Of a stretch of DNA of 49,647 nt, positions 8,392-18,064 are shown piece by piece. The translations under genes were made by a program, and so were the position numbers. Under the pieces are notes generated by a model that was not told where the DNA came from, made no database searches, and saw only the letters and a list, made by a program, of their open reading frames with translations. Numbering within the stretch: the first letter of the stretch is position 1; each line of letters begins with the position of its first letter. The DNA is from Ignavibacteriaceae bacterium. GTDB lineage: Bacteria > Bacteroidota > Ignavibacteria > Ignavibacteriales > Ignavibacteriaceae. The stretch spans positions 1 to 49,647 of the forward strand of contig JARLHC010000145.1 of NCBI GenBank assembly GCA_031292455.1, in the 5' to 3' direction.

Positions 8392-11300
8392 GTGAAGATA
8401 TTATCTTTACTATTGCTATTCAATTTATATGCTGAAGCTCAGTTTATTAATTTTTCATTTATAAACCCCAAAGGGTCTAAGGCATCAAACAGCAAGTCTA
8501 GTTTAAATATAAATCCAAACAGTTTAGGGCAGGACACATTCTGGTACAATCCGAATAAAAATTATTATAAGATATTTGTTAAGGAAAAAGGGATTTATCG
8601 AGTAACATATGCCGACCTGATAAAAGCCGGAGTACCTGCTAACAGTCTTATACAGGGTAACCTGGAACTGATAAACAACGGGATCAGCATCCCGATTGAT
8701 ATTGTTGATGTAAATAATAATGGTCTGTTTGATTCGACGGATTATTTCAAATTTATAGGACTGCCTCCACAGCCGACTACTCCATATACGTATTTAAATA
8801 TATATAACAATTTGAATGTATATTGGTTTTCATACCAAGCAGATTCAGTTAATAGATATAGAATAAAGGACGGCCATCCCACTAATTCTGATAATCTGAT
8901 AACGACGACATTACAGACAACTCATTATGAAAGAGACAGTCTTTATGAAAGACTTGGGGATGCACCGGATGATCACCGAGATTTCTGGTTTTGGGCAAAT
9001 GCAGAAGCCCGGGGCGGGCATCCATATGAAGTATTCATGCATCTGATTACAGACAGTATTGCCAATAAAATAAATATTGCATTCCCACAGGCAACTGTAC
9101 GAGTCAACATGCAAGGAATAACAAATGAAAGCTGCAATGGATTTACTCATAGTGCAAAAGTAAAAATTAATAATTCTATTATAGCAGGGCAAAAGTGGAA
9201 AGGACAGAACTCAACTACAATAGAAGGAAATTTCAATTTTTCTTTAAATGGTACATCTGGTGTTTTGTTAAAGGGAAGCGATAATAAATTTGAAGTCTTG
9301 ATGGATGCCGATATTTGTCCAGCTGACGGAAATGATGTAGCCAGTGTAAACTGGTTTGAACTTGATTACTGGAGATGGAATGATGTTAATGGAAATCAAT
9401 ATACATTTGTAAGTCCGCCAAACCGTTTAGGAAAAAACACATATAATTTATTTAACTGGCATGGAAATGATATGGAGATTTTTATTCCATCCAGAGGAGA
9501 GCTGATCCGTAATCCACTAATTACGAATAATGCCGATTATTCTGTGCAATTTACCGATTCCATTGGTTTAAGGACTGAATATTTCTGTTATTCAAGTGAT
9601 TCATATTTATCGCCGGATTCAATTAAAAAAAGCAATGGATCCAATTTAAGAAGTGTTGTACAGGGAGCAGATTATATTATAATAACGCATCCAGACTTTA
9701 TGTCAGCTGCAAAAAGATTAGCAGATTTCAGATCAAAGCATTTAGCAGGCTTTACCAGTCCAAGAGTTAAAATTGTAAATGTATTTGATATATATGATGA
9801 GTTTTCATACGGTTTAACAGACCCCATGGCACTCCGGGATTTTGTAAAATATGCATTTGAACACTGGCAGGGACCAGCTCCGACATTCGTTACATTGTTA
9901 GGGGAGATGAATTATGATTACCGGCATATATTGGCAGAAAGCCGTCCTAATTTTATTCCATCAATTCCCTTTGAGACATATTCATATGGTCAGTCTGCAA
10001 GTGATAATCTAATAGCCTGCGTAGAAGGCAATGACCTGGTGCCAGATTTAGCAATCGGGAGATTATCATGCAGTACAGTCGATGAGGGAAATGCTCTTAT
10101 AGATAAAATAATTAATTATCCAGGAGACAATAGTAAAGGCTGGAGGGAGAATGTACTTTTAATTTCAGGAGGAGAAGCGACTGAAGATGAAGCCAGTTAC
10201 TGGTATAATGATCAAAGCGAATTTTTAGATTCGACTTACCTCAAGACAAATGGAATAACAGCTTCCAAAGTTTACAGATATCCAAATAAACCGGAATTAT
10301 TAAAATATCAAGGCGATAAAATACAAATAAGGGAAGCAATTAATAAAGGAAGCATTTTTATAAATTATTATGGGAGCAGTGGGAAATGGAACTCTACATT
10401 TACAAATGATGATATATCCCTTTTGGATAACGGAGCAAGACTACCCTTTATAAGCAGTGCAACAAGCGACCTAGAGAACATTAACAATCAGGATTCTTTC
10501 GGAGATAAGTTTAATCAAGTAATGGGAAAAGGAAGTATTGGTTTTCTTGGAAGTAAAGGATTAAAATGGTGGCAGGCAAGTGCTTATTTAAATAGTAGTC
10601 TATTTGATGAAATTTTCGGTAAAAGAAATAATCTTATCGGAAGTGCTATATTAAACAGCGAAACAAAAGGAGGCAATACTGAATATATATCATCACAGAC
10701 TGCATTATTTTCACTTTTAGGAGACCCCGCACTTGAGTTAGCTATTCCTAAATCGGCTGATTTCCAAGTTAGTCCAAATGATTTTATTATTACACCATCC
10801 GTCCCAATAATTGGGAACAATATTTTGATAAAAACATATATCCATAATTCGGGAGTTATATTTAGTGATTCAGTAAAAGTCAGTTTATATCAAACTCAAA
10901 TTGATTCGTCTCATAGGATAGGTGTAATTAAACGCGGTAGTTTTTGCGGAATTGATTCTGTGCTTTTTAACTGGATGCCTGATAAAGCGGGCCTTTATAA
11001 ATTGCTGATTGATGTAAATAGTGATAATCATATAGAAGAATCAGATCACAGCGATAACCAGTCAACTATCAATCTTTCCTTATTTGACAATAATCGACCT
11101 AATATTGTAGAACCAGTAAACGGATATACGACAAATTCAAATAAAATTAAATTTACGCTTGTAAATAGCGGTAGTTATACCGGGAAGAATTATGATTACA
11201 GGATAATGATTGATACAAGCATTTTATTAAACTCATCAGCAAGGATATTATCACCAGTTTTGGAATCCGTAGATGGAATTGTAAGATGGAATATTCATTT

Positions 11301-12828
11301 ACCTACCGGAGAATATTTCTGGAAAGCATTAATTTTTGATAATGCTGATACCAACAGTAGTAATCTTTTGACATTTTCTATAAACAATTCCGGGATAAAA
11401 GGCTATTCCTCAATAAATAAGCAGTTAAATTTATTTGAAACGTACAATATGTCATACAAGGCGGGGGGCAATAGTCTAATAAAAAATACTGAACCATTTA
11501 CTTCAAAAGAATATGGGGCTTTATTAACAGATTCATTGACTAAAGGTACCAAAGGATATGTTCTAACAACGGATATTGGTCCTGCGCTGAAATGGAACTC
11601 ACTTAAATACAGTATGGATTCGACGGGTTCAAGAAGGAAATGCAATGCTTTTATATTAGGTTTAAATAAAGAGTCAGGATATTATGATACAATAAAAACA
11701 AATGTCCCCTACTTTATTGATTTATCAAATGTAAATCCCCAGAAGTATGAATATCTGAAGTTAGGACTGAATTATATTGACAGTACAATGGGAGCATCTG
11801 AACCTCTAAAACTCACAAAAGTAGCCGTGGATTACGCATCATTACCTGAAATATCTATTCATAGAAATAATTTTACATTTTCACCCGATACACTTTTGCA
11901 GGGTTTTGTTACTAATCTCAGCCTAAAGGTATATAATTTAGGAGAATCCGATGCTGATAGTGTTACATTAAAATTTTATGCAAATAATGCTGATTCTGTT
12001 TTTTTGACAAGCAGGATTTCGATTCCAAAAGACAGCTCTATAATATATATCAACCAAATTAATACAACTTCCTGGATGCCAGCTACACTTTATAAGATCA
12101 AAGTCATTTTGACTATGCCGCATGATGAATTATTTACATTTAATGATATTGCTGAAAAGGGCTTTTATATTACAAGAGATTCAAGCAAACCAATTATTAA
12201 CATTACCTTTGATGGAAAGGAAATATATAATGGAGATGTAGTTTCTGCCAGGCCGGAAGTTTTAATTACATTAAAGGACAACAGCCCAATTGCCCTTGAT
12301 ACGACATCATTTACAACGCTTAAATTTGACAATGTACCGCTCAGTTTTTCGAATCCAGATCTAAAATTCTCATACATACCATATCCTAATTCCCAAGCTA
12401 TTATCAAATGGACACCAAAAATAGCAGATGGAAAACATACACTTGAAATTTCAGCACGAGATCCATCCAATAATTATTCCGATACTGCGTCGCATAAATA
12501 CGATTTTATAGTTTATAATACGGCTGATATAACAAATGTTTATAACTATCCCAACCCGTTTAAGAATGATACTTACTTTACATTTGAGATACGGGGGCAG
12601 AGTGTCCCTGATGAATTAAAAATAAAGGTCTTTACAGTAGCGGGAAGAATGATAAATGAAATTTCAATTCCCCCATCGGAATTACAGATGGGATTTAATA
12701 AATATTATTGGAATGGCAAGGATCATGATGGTGATGAATTAGCAAACGGGGTTTATTTTTACAAAATTATAGCAAAGTATAGCGGAATAGTTAAGACTAC
12801 AATAGAAAGATTAGCTAAGGTTAAATAG
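8392..12828 (+). CDS. T9SS-exported C25-peptidase-like protein, probably inactive
   Basis: The 1478-residue protein starts at GTG 8392 with AAGG six bases upstream, and has a signal peptide of about 16 residues. A C25 (gingipain/PorU-like) domain spans about 425-790: DYIIITHPDFMSAAKRLADF, FDIYDEFSYGLTDPMALRDF, LLGEMNYDYR, DLAIGRLSC. Where the family has the catalytic Gly-His-Gly it reads Gly661-Ser662-Ser663, and at the nucleophile Cys it has Ser692 (LPFISSATS), so proteolysis is unlikely. A CARDB-like domain follows (about 810-900). Residues about 1380-1478 form a T9SS type A sorting domain, YPNPF to GVYFYKI. It closes the four-gene secreted cluster. The alignment to PorU is from memory, so the register at residue 692 needs checking. 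Confidence 0.82.
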   Translation: MKILSLLLLFNLYAEAQFINFSFINPKGSKASNSKSSLNINPNSLGQDTFWYNPNKNYYKIFVKEKGIYRVTYADLIKAGVPANSLIQGNLELINNGISIPIDIVDVNNNGLFDSTDYFKFIGLPPQPTTPYTYLNIYNNLNVYWFSYQADSVNRYRIKDGHPTNSDNLITTTLQTTHYERDSLYERLGDAPDDHRDFWFWANAEARGGHPYEVFMHLITDSIANKINIAFPQATVRVNMQGITNESCNGFTHSAKVKINNSIIAGQKWKGQNSTTIEGNFNFSLNGTSGVLLKGSDNKFEVLMDADICPADGNDVASVNWFELDYWRWNDVNGNQYTFVSPPNRLGKNTYNLFNWHGNDMEIFIPSRGELIRNPLITNNADYSVQFTDSIGLRTEYFCYSSDSYLSPDSIKKSNGSNLRSVVQGADYIIITHPDFMSAAKRLADFRSKHLAGFTSPRVKIVNVFDIYDEFSYGLTDPMALRDFVKYAFEHWQGPAPTFVTLLGEMNYDYRHILAESRPNFIPSIPFETYSYGQSASDNLIACVEGNDLVPDLAIGRLSCSTVDEGNALIDKIINYPGDNSKGWRENVLLISGGEATEDEASYWYNDQSEFLDSTYLKTNGITASKVYRYPNKPELLKYQGDKIQIREAINKGSIFINYYGSSGKWNSTFTNDDISLLDNGARLPFISSATSDLENINNQDSFGDKFNQVMGKGSIGFLGSKGLKWWQASAYLNSSLFDEIFGKRNNLIGSAILNSETKGGNTEYISSQTALFSLLGDPALELAIPKSADFQVSPNDFIITPSVPIIGNNILIKTYIHNSGVIFSDSVKVSLYQTQIDSSHRIGVIKRGSFCGIDSVLFNWMPDKAGLYKLLIDVNSDNHIEESDHSDNQSTINLSLFDNNRPNIVEPVNGYTTNSNKIKFTLVNSGSYTGKNYDYRIMIDTSILLNSSARILSPVLESVDGIVRWNIHLPTGEYFWKALIFDNADTNSSNLLTFSINNSGIKGYSSINKQLNLFETYNMSYKAGGNSLIKNTEPFTSKEYGALLTDSLTKGTKGYVLTTDIGPALKWNSLKYSMDSTGSRRKCNAFILGLNKESGYYDTIKTNVPYFIDLSNVNPQKYEYLKLGLNYIDSTMGASEPLKLTKVAVDYASLPEISIHRNNFTFSPDTLLQGFVTNLSLKVYNLGESDADSVTLKFYANNADSVFLTSRISIPKDSSIIYINQINTTSWMPATLYKIKVILTMPHDELFTFNDIAEKGFYITRDSSKPIINITFDGKEIYNGDVVSARPEVLITLKDNSPIALDTTSFTTLKFDNVPLSFSNPDLKFSYIPYPNSQAIIKWTPKIADGKHTLEISARDPSNNYSDTASHKYDFIVYNTADITNVYNYPNPFKNDTYFTFEIRGQSVPDELKIKVFTVAGRMINEISIPPSELQMGFNKYYWNGKDHDGDELANGVYFYKIIAKYSGIVKTTIERLAKVK

Positions 12829-12944
12829 GGTCAAGTGCCCGTCTAAATTTTATCAATCCAAAAAAAGTATTGCTTCATTTTTGAGACGGCATATAAATAG
12901 TTAATTTAAACGATTATAAATATTATATCTTTTATAAGAATTAT

Positions 12945-13532
12945 ATGGAAAAGCAACCCGAGTGGGAAGATAAATTCTATGGTGAAAGAGAATTTCTTAA
13001 AGTCAATTACTTTGAAAAAGAATTTTTAGGAACTGAATTTTACAAATGTCAATTTACTGACTGTAATTTTTATAAAACGAGATTTATCGACTGTGAGTTT
13101 GAAAATTGTACATTTGAAAAGTGCGATATGAGTTTAAGTTCCTTTACAGGATCGCGACTTCTGGATATTGAATTCAAGGAAACCAAGATGGTTGGAGTAG
13201 ACTGGACTGTACTTAAAAAGCCATACAGGTTCAGCTTCACCAAATGCAAACTGGACAACAGCAGTTTTTACAAGATGGAACTAAGTAATTTAAATATGAC
13301 TGAATGTTCGGCCAGAGAGATCGATTTTATTGAAGCTAATTTATCGAAAGCAGTCCTTAGTTATTCAGATCTTTACCACAGCAGATTTAACGGATCAGTT
13401 CTATCCTTTACAAATTTTTCAAATGCAATAAATTATAACATTAACCCTAATCTTTGCAAGATGAAGAAAACCATTTTCACAATGCCCGAGGCAATATCAT
13501 TGCTGAATGGGTTTGATATTATAATAAAATAA
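12945..13532 (+). CDS. Pentapeptide-repeat protein
   Basis: The 195-residue cytoplasmic protein is built of five-residue repeats of the A/C-D/N-F-x-x type: EFYKCQFTDCNFYKTRFIDCEF and on to about residue 175, broken near 85-95 by the GVDW segment typical of Qnr- and McbG-like pentapeptide proteins. These fold as a square beta-helix; some mimic DNA and protect gyrase, but most have no known role. No transmembrane segment or extra domain is present. A quinolone-resistance function cannot be claimed from sequence alone. It stands alone, 116 bases after the T9SS protein gene and convergent with the DUF6600 gene. Confidence 0.85.
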   Translation: MEKQPEWEDKFYGEREFLKVNYFEKEFLGTEFYKCQFTDCNFYKTRFIDCEFENCTFEKCDMSLSSFTGSRLLDIEFKETKMVGVDWTVLKKPYRFSFTKCKLDNSSFYKMELSNLNMTECSAREIDFIEANLSKAVLSYSDLYHSRFNGSVLSFTNFSNAINYNINPNLCKMKKTIFTMPEAISLLNGFDIIIK

Positions 13533-13588
13533 TTTATCCGTTCAACCTACCAGTTTAAGCCTTATATATAAAGGATAATACCGGATTT

Positions 13589-14587
13589 TTACTTCCTGTC
13601 TTTATTGCTGTTTTGTTTCTCATTAGTTCTTTGTTTCTGGTTATTGTTCTGCTGCTGTTTTCCCGGATCTTTTTTTACCAGAACATTCTTTTCAACCTTA
13701 GGGCGGTTTCTGTCCACTTTCACTTTTTCCTGCGGCGGAATCTGAATATTATATATTTGTTTTACGCCCTTGCGTCCAGGATTAGTAGTAACAGGCGGGT
13801 TACCTCGAGGTGGATTATTATTTTGAACCGGAGGATTGACTCTAGGCGGATTATTATTTGAGACCGGAGGATTGGACTGATTTCGTGTTGTAGAGGCCGG
13901 TGGAGTTACAACAGGAACTCTATTTATCCTTACTACCTGAATAGGTTGTCTGACGTACTGTTGAACAGTTTTAACTTCAGGAACCCGATGTTCAATACGG
14001 ATGTTGTTGTCAGTATGGTTAACATTAACGACTTTATATGTATGAATATCTTCATTTGTAAAATCCTGCAGTCTTACAACAGTCCATACTTTTCCTCCAC
14101 CATTTTCCCAAGGTTCCGGCCAGGAGCGATTATCAGGTCTTAGTGGGGCCCAGCCGACCTGATCACCATAGTCGAACCACTGAACACGAGCGGGAGACCA
14201 TTGATCATCGGAGGGAATCCAAACCCAACCATAATCAGGAGTATTTTCCCAATTACCATAGTGATAAACAATCCATCCGAACGGTTCATAAGAGACCCAG
14301 ACCCAATTACTACCATCATAAGCCCAATGTCCATTGGTAAAGGGAGTCCAATCAGCTACTACAGAGGGGCGCCAACATCTTCCATAGGGATAGACATCCT
14401 GCCAATAGCCATACTGATTAAGGTCATCAACATTATACTCTGGATAAGTTGAATTATTTTGATAACTATTATCCTGATAATTATTATTCTGGCCACCAGT
14501 AACCTGGTAAGTACCAGAGGAGAAACATCCCTGAACTAGACCTAGGGATGTAAAAATTAAAGAAAAAAGGATAATTTTATTTTTCAT
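13589..14587 (-). CDS. DUF6600 lipoprotein with proline/asparagine-rich tail
   Basis: The 332-residue protein, counted from the ATG at 14587, has a probable lipobox ending at Cys21 (VQGC); a TTG twelve bases further upstream is a possible alternative start. Residues about 50-165 carry the Trp/Tyr/Pro-rich DUF6600 pattern: GRCWRPSVVADWTPF, NGHWAYDGSNWVWVSYEPFGW, YHYGNW, VGWAPL. The second half is low complexity with repeated NNNPPR and NPPV units and ends in a Lys/Gln/Asn-rich tail that may bind DNA, RNA or cell wall. DUF6600 proteins are found in several Gram-negative groups, often near FecR or sigma factors; none is seen here. Function is unknown. Confidence 0.8.
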   Translation of the reverse strand: MKNKIILFSLIFTSLGLVQGCFSSGTYQVTGGQNNNYQDNSYQNNSTYPEYNVDDLNQYGYWQDVYPYGRCWRPSVVADWTPFTNGHWAYDGSNWVWVSYEPFGWIVYHYGNWENTPDYGWVWIPSDDQWSPARVQWFDYGDQVGWAPLRPDNRSWPEPWENGGGKVWTVVRLQDFTNEDIHTYKVVNVNHTDNNIRIEHRVPEVKTVQQYVRQPIQVVRINRVPVVTPPASTTRNQSNPPVSNNNPPRVNPPVQNNNPPRGNPPVTTNPGRKGVKQIYNIQIPPQEKVKVDRNRPKVEKNVLVKKDPGKQQQNNNQKQRTNEKQNSNKDRK

Positions 14588-14599
14588 AACCTTGCCCAA

Positions 14600-14862
14600 T
14601 ATTTAATCTAAAAATTACAATAATTAATATAAAAAGTTACACTATTACATTCACATTATGTTTCTTTTATAAATCATTTATTCATATTCGTCCAATTAAG
14701 CAAAATATTACGCTTTTTAATATCCCTTAATATTATTTTGGACAGCAGTGCATTTATTAGGTATGTAGTATAATAAAAGGAGATTCAAATAAAATTAAAA
14801 TTAAGTCAATAGTATCAATGCCTTGTGTGATATATATCAATATGTTTAAGTGTCTTAAATGA
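14600..14862. other. Intergenic DNA, upstream of the DUF6600 gene
   Basis: AT-rich sequence with no convincing reading frame on either strand. It must contain the minus-strand promoter of the DUF6600 gene, but no clear TAnnTTTG element stands out. The remnant described at 14863-15188 follows. Confidence 0.4.
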
Positions 14863-15188
14863 GTTATTCCCAGGGCACTCAATGAAATATATATTGATGG
14901 AACCGACAATGCCATAATGGAATATGATACTTTGTTATATAACCTGCATAGCGGATTCAGAGTTGCATTTAGCGATGATAAAGCAATGGCAACCGGATTG
15001 GTTATAAGATATTGCGTAATTAAAACAAGTAATTATGATTGTATTGATGATGATGGTCCGATGGAGCAGAATTCTATTATAATTTATTTGAGACCACAAA
15101 TATAGCCATCTATCTATTCACTGATGGAAGTGGTCTTTATGACGCTTATGCAGCCCAAAACATAAAAATTAAGCTGGAGTGGAAGTAA
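14863..15188 (+). pseudogene. Frameshifted remnant of an unidentified protein gene
   Basis: A frame open from 14863 to 15105 encodes a protein-like sequence (ALNEIYIDGTDNAIMEYDT, SGFRVAFSDDKAMATG). Near 15063-15100 sense passes to another frame, which continues FETTNIAIYLFTDGSGLY and DAYAAQNIKIKLEWK to a TAA at 15186-15188. The composition on both sides of the shift is typical of real protein and unlike the flanking DNA. No start codon with a good ribosome binding site is evident at the left. I do not recognise the family; an alternation of hydrophobic and polar residues suggests beta structure. A sequencing error in an intact gene is the alternative. Confidence 0.45.
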
Positions 15189-15321
15189 TCATCCCTCAGG
15201 CATTTGTTTACTATTAATAATTGTATCTCCGTTGAACGAAAGTGCCAAAATTTTGAAAATCATAAAAATGAACCTTATTAAATAAGGAAAAGTGCATAAA
15301 AAATAGTTGTTAAATTTCCGG

Positions 15322-15352
15322 TTGCGGTACTTATAAAAACCTGATATCTTTG
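15322..15352 (+). promoter_or_regulatory. Bacteroidota-type promoter of the ada gene
   Basis: TATCTTTG at 15345-15352 fits the TAnnTTTG -7 element, and TTG at 15322-15324 lies 20 bases upstream, the usual place for the -33 element. Transcription would start near 15358, about 15 bases before the ATG at 15373. Confidence 0.6.
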
Positions 15353-15372
15353 CTAAAAAAAGAACAGGTAAT

Positions 15373-16413
15373 ATGCTTACAGATGACATAATGTATCGGG
15401 CGCTATATACCAAAGATGCGACTTTTGAAGGAGTATTTTTTGCAGGAATAAAAACTACAGGTATTTTTTGCCGAGCGACTTGTACAGCTCGGAAGCCAAA
15501 ACCGGAAAATGTTGAATTCTTCTCAACAGCAATGGAGGCATTACAAAGGGGCTACCGGCCCTGTAAAATTTGCACTCCTCTCAACTATTCTGGCAAAATG
15601 CCTGAAAGTTTTTCGCAAATTGTTAATGAAATTGAGAATGATCCATCCATTAAACTTCATGATTATGATTTACGCAAGAGGGGTATTGAACCAAGTAAGA
15701 TCCGCAGATGGTTTCTAAAAAATCATGGTATAACATTTCATTTATTCCAGAGAATGTACAGGTTGAATACCGCATTTAAGAAAATTCAAAATGGAAATTC
15801 AGTAACCGATACGGCACTTTCGTCAGGGTATGAATCACTGAGTGGATTTCAGGATTCATTCAAATCTGTTTTTGGGGTTTCACCCAAAAACAGCAAGAAG
15901 CGAGCGATAATTGATATTACCCGAATTGAAACGCCATTAGGGACCATGATTGCAGGAGCAACTGATGAAGGGATTTGTTTACTTGAATTTACTGACCGCC
16001 GAATGCTTGAATCTGAATTGATTCAGTTATCAAAGAATTTTAATGCTGTTGTGATACAGGGCGAGAATAAATTTTTCCCTTTATTACGACGACAGCTAGA
16101 AGAATACTTTGCAGGGAATCGAAAAGAGTTTTCAATTTCATTACACACCCCAGGGACTGATTTTCAGAAAGCAGTATGGAATAAGCTACAGACAATTCCG
16201 TACGGGACAACCCGATCTTACAAGGAGCAGGCAGAAGCATTAGGTAAACCGGCTGCTATCCGAGCCATTGCTCATGCAAACGGAATGAATAAGATTTCCA
16301 TACTCATTCCCTGTCACAGGGTAATAGGTTCAGACGGAAAACTTGTAGGATACGGAGGGGGGCTCTGGCGGAAGGAAAAACTTCTTCAATTGGAGAAAGC
16401 TATACTTTTATAA
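15373..16413 (+). CDS. ada: Ada-type methylphosphotriester/O6-methylguanine-DNA methyltransferase and regulator
   Basis: The 346-residue protein matches the length and order of E. coli Ada. An N-terminal zinc domain has Cys33, Cys37, Cys64 and Cys67 (FCRATC and PCKIC); Cys33 is the expected acceptor for methyl from phosphotriesters. An AraC-type helix-turn-helix follows (about 80-175, ALSSGYESLSGFQDSF). The C-terminal methyltransferase domain ends with IPCHRVIG, with Cys314 as acceptor for O6-methylguanine. Methylated Ada in E. coli activates its own promoter; the short leader here and the clear promoter just upstream are compatible with this. No alkB or alkA neighbour is present. All catalytic residues are intact. 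Confidence 0.95.
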   Translation: MLTDDIMYRALYTKDATFEGVFFAGIKTTGIFCRATCTARKPKPENVEFFSTAMEALQRGYRPCKICTPLNYSGKMPESFSQIVNEIENDPSIKLHDYDLRKRGIEPSKIRRWFLKNHGITFHLFQRMYRLNTAFKKIQNGNSVTDTALSSGYESLSGFQDSFKSVFGVSPKNSKKRAIIDITRIETPLGTMIAGATDEGICLLEFTDRRMLESELIQLSKNFNAVVIQGENKFFPLLRRQLEEYFAGNRKEFSISLHTPGTDFQKAVWNKLQTIPYGTTRSYKEQAEALGKPAAIRAIAHANGMNKISILIPCHRVIGSDGKLVGYGGGLWRKEKLLQLEKAILL

Positions 16414-16629
16414 AACGGACATGTACTAATTTGGAACTAATTATTAATGGTGTCATCAATTATTAATATCTACCGCAAATTGTTTTCTTAGAACGATATT
16501 ATAATTAGGCATGATTAAGAATTGAAATTTCTGTTAGTTGCAATTCATAAAGGGGACATCTGCTCTGGATAATTGTTTCTTACCTGAATTAGCTGTTAGT
16601 TTAAGATTACAGAATTTCATAAGGTCGTG

Positions 16630-17121
16630 ATGGATAAGAAATTGGAAAGAGTATCAGTATTTGTAGATATACAGAACATCTATTATACAGTAAAACAAAT
16701 TTACGATTGTCATTTTGACTACAGCCGGTTTATGTCAGAGGTTACCGATGGCAGACAATTAATTAAAGCAATAGCATATGCAATTGATAAAGGAGACGAA
16801 AAACAGATTAAATTCCAGAAGATCATTGAGAATTTGGGATTTGAGATAAAGCTTAAACCTTTTATAAAAAGAAGCGACGGTTCACGTAAAGGAGACTGGG
16901 ATGTTGGCATTACAATTGACATACTGGATTATGCAAAGCAATCAGATGTAATAGTACTAGCATCAGGAGATGGTGATTTTGATTTGCTAGCAGGTAAAAT
17001 AAGAGAAGACTATAAAATAAAAATTGAAGTATATGGAGTTCAGGAACTTACAGCAACATCTCTAATAGAAAAGGCGACAAAGTTTATACCAATCATGGGA
17101 GACTTATTGTTAAAGCAATAA
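16630..17121 (+). CDS. NYN-domain (LabA/DUF88) putative RNase
   Basis: The 163-residue protein has a PIN-like NYN fold: VFVDIQNIYY (first acidic residue near 12), GDWDVGITIDILDYA (about 95-110) and VLASGDGDFDLL (about 115-127) supply the conserved acidic residues of the metal-binding site. Family members are RNases or nucleases of poorly known target. ATG 16630 is preferred to the overlapping GTG 16627 because AAGG at 16621-16624 is better spaced for it. It is monocistronic and followed by a strong hairpin at 17180-17214. Confidence 0.85.
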   Translation: MDKKLERVSVFVDIQNIYYTVKQIYDCHFDYSRFMSEVTDGRQLIKAIAYAIDKGDEKQIKFQKIIENLGFEIKLKPFIKRSDGSRKGDWDVGITIDILDYAKQSDVIVLASGDGDFDLLAGKIREDYKIKIEVYGVQELTATSLIEKATKFIPIMGDLLLKQ

Positions 17122-17179
17122 GCACAAACCATTTCAAATTCTTTACACTGCTTAACAGATAATATGATATAAATTTAAC

Positions 17180-17214
17180 AACCTGTAAGTCTCACTAAGG
17201 GAGACTTACAGGTT
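17180..17214. terminator. Strong hairpin between convergent genes (likely bidirectional terminator)
   Basis: A perfect 14-bp stem, AACCTGTAAGTCTC at 17180-17193 and its complement at 17201-17214, has a 7-nt loop. It lies between the NYN gene (plus) and the RRM gene (minus), whose 3' ends face each other. There is no long T run on either side, so termination is inferred from position and stem strength. Confidence 0.65.
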
Positions 17215-17228
17215 TATTAATTAAATAA

Positions 17229-17537
17229 TTACCAGCTTCTTCTTCCGCCGCCGCCGCTACCGCCACGATTATTACCACCGCCACGGCTATTTTCATTTTT
17301 GGGTCTTGCTTCATTAACAACGATCTTTTTGCCTTTAAGTTCTTTAGAATTTAAGCTATCAAGAGCTTTCTGGGCTTCTGCTACACCGGGCATTTCAACA
17401 AATCCAAATCCTTTGGATTCTCCTGAAAACATATCCCTTATTATCTTGACACTTTTAATATGACCGTATTCGGCGAAAACATTTTGTAATTCTTCGTCAG
17501 TTACTTCTTTTGCAAGATTTCCTACGTAAATGTTCAT
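17229..17537 (-). CDS. RRM-domain RNA-binding protein with glycine-rich tail
   Basis: The 102-residue protein is one RNA recognition motif: RNP2 is IYVGNL (residues 3-8) and RNP1 is KGFGFVEM (about 42-49), with the canonical aromatic residues. The tail from residue 83 is Arg/Gly-rich (RGGGNNRGGSGGGG). Such small RRM proteins in bacteria are often cold-induced and bind RNA without strong specificity. The DEAD-box helicase at 28708 has a similar RG-rich tail and could act in the same response, which is inference. A long leader (about 520 bases to the next gene) would allow post-transcriptional control. Confidence 0.95.
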   Translation of the reverse strand: MNIYVGNLAKEVTDEELQNVFAEYGHIKSVKIIRDMFSGESKGFGFVEMPGVAEAQKALDSLNSKELKGKKIVVNEARPKNENSRGGGNNRGGSGGGGRRSW

Positions 17538-18064
17538 TGCATGTTCCTTTATTTTGTTTTTATTTATTATTACAGAGTACTTGCACGTATAACCGAAAAA
17601 GTATTCTGAGATTTTAATTTTTAATTATTGAAATCAAGACCGGATTCAAAAAAAGAAGAGTTTCGCCTGAAGAAGAATAATTCGTGAAGACAGGTTTCTT
17701 TTAAGTTATTTCCCAGTTCTTTCTTAAGTACCTGGTTTTTGACTTAGGTTGTTATTTTAATATGAGATTCCTCTGTTTAAAAGAGGATTACTTTCAAACT
17801 TCTTTTCCTTTCTAATTTATACATGATGTGTATATTGTGGCAAGACTAAAATGCCGCCAAGTCTGCTAATCAATGTAAAGACAAATATTGAAATAAACTA
17901 ATATTAGAAAAATTAAAATGCAGATTTGATCGCCAAAAAGGTTAAGGATATGACGATAATCATATCCTGTGCCCTTAATTTGAAGGAAAATGAGGTAATA
18001 TCAAATTATCATGCAATGAGGAAATTATATCCTTCCATCCCCTATTGTAATTTATTATAATTAA
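17538..18064. other. Long upstream region of the RRM gene
   Basis: These 527 bases hold no convincing gene. Minus-strand reading gives the promoter and perhaps a long 5' leader of the RRM gene; a small hairpin (TCCTCT and AGAGGA around 17770-17786) is visible. No clear TAnnTTTG element could be placed. The end close to 18064 is the 3' flank of the M61 peptidase gene. Confidence 0.35.

Noticed and set aside
12836-12891. Imperfect inverted repeat TGCCCGTCT/AGACGGCA after the T9SS protein gene
   Set aside because: The loop is about 40 bases and no T run follows directly, so it is not a credible terminator.
12945-13532. Pentapeptide protein as a quinolone-resistance (Qnr) determinant
   Set aside because: The repeat pattern is shared by many unrelated proteins; nothing in the sequence or the neighbours supports a resistance role.
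15189-15413. 74-codon frame on the minus strand upstream of ada
   Set aside because: It overlaps the start and promoter of ada and reads as low-information sequence.
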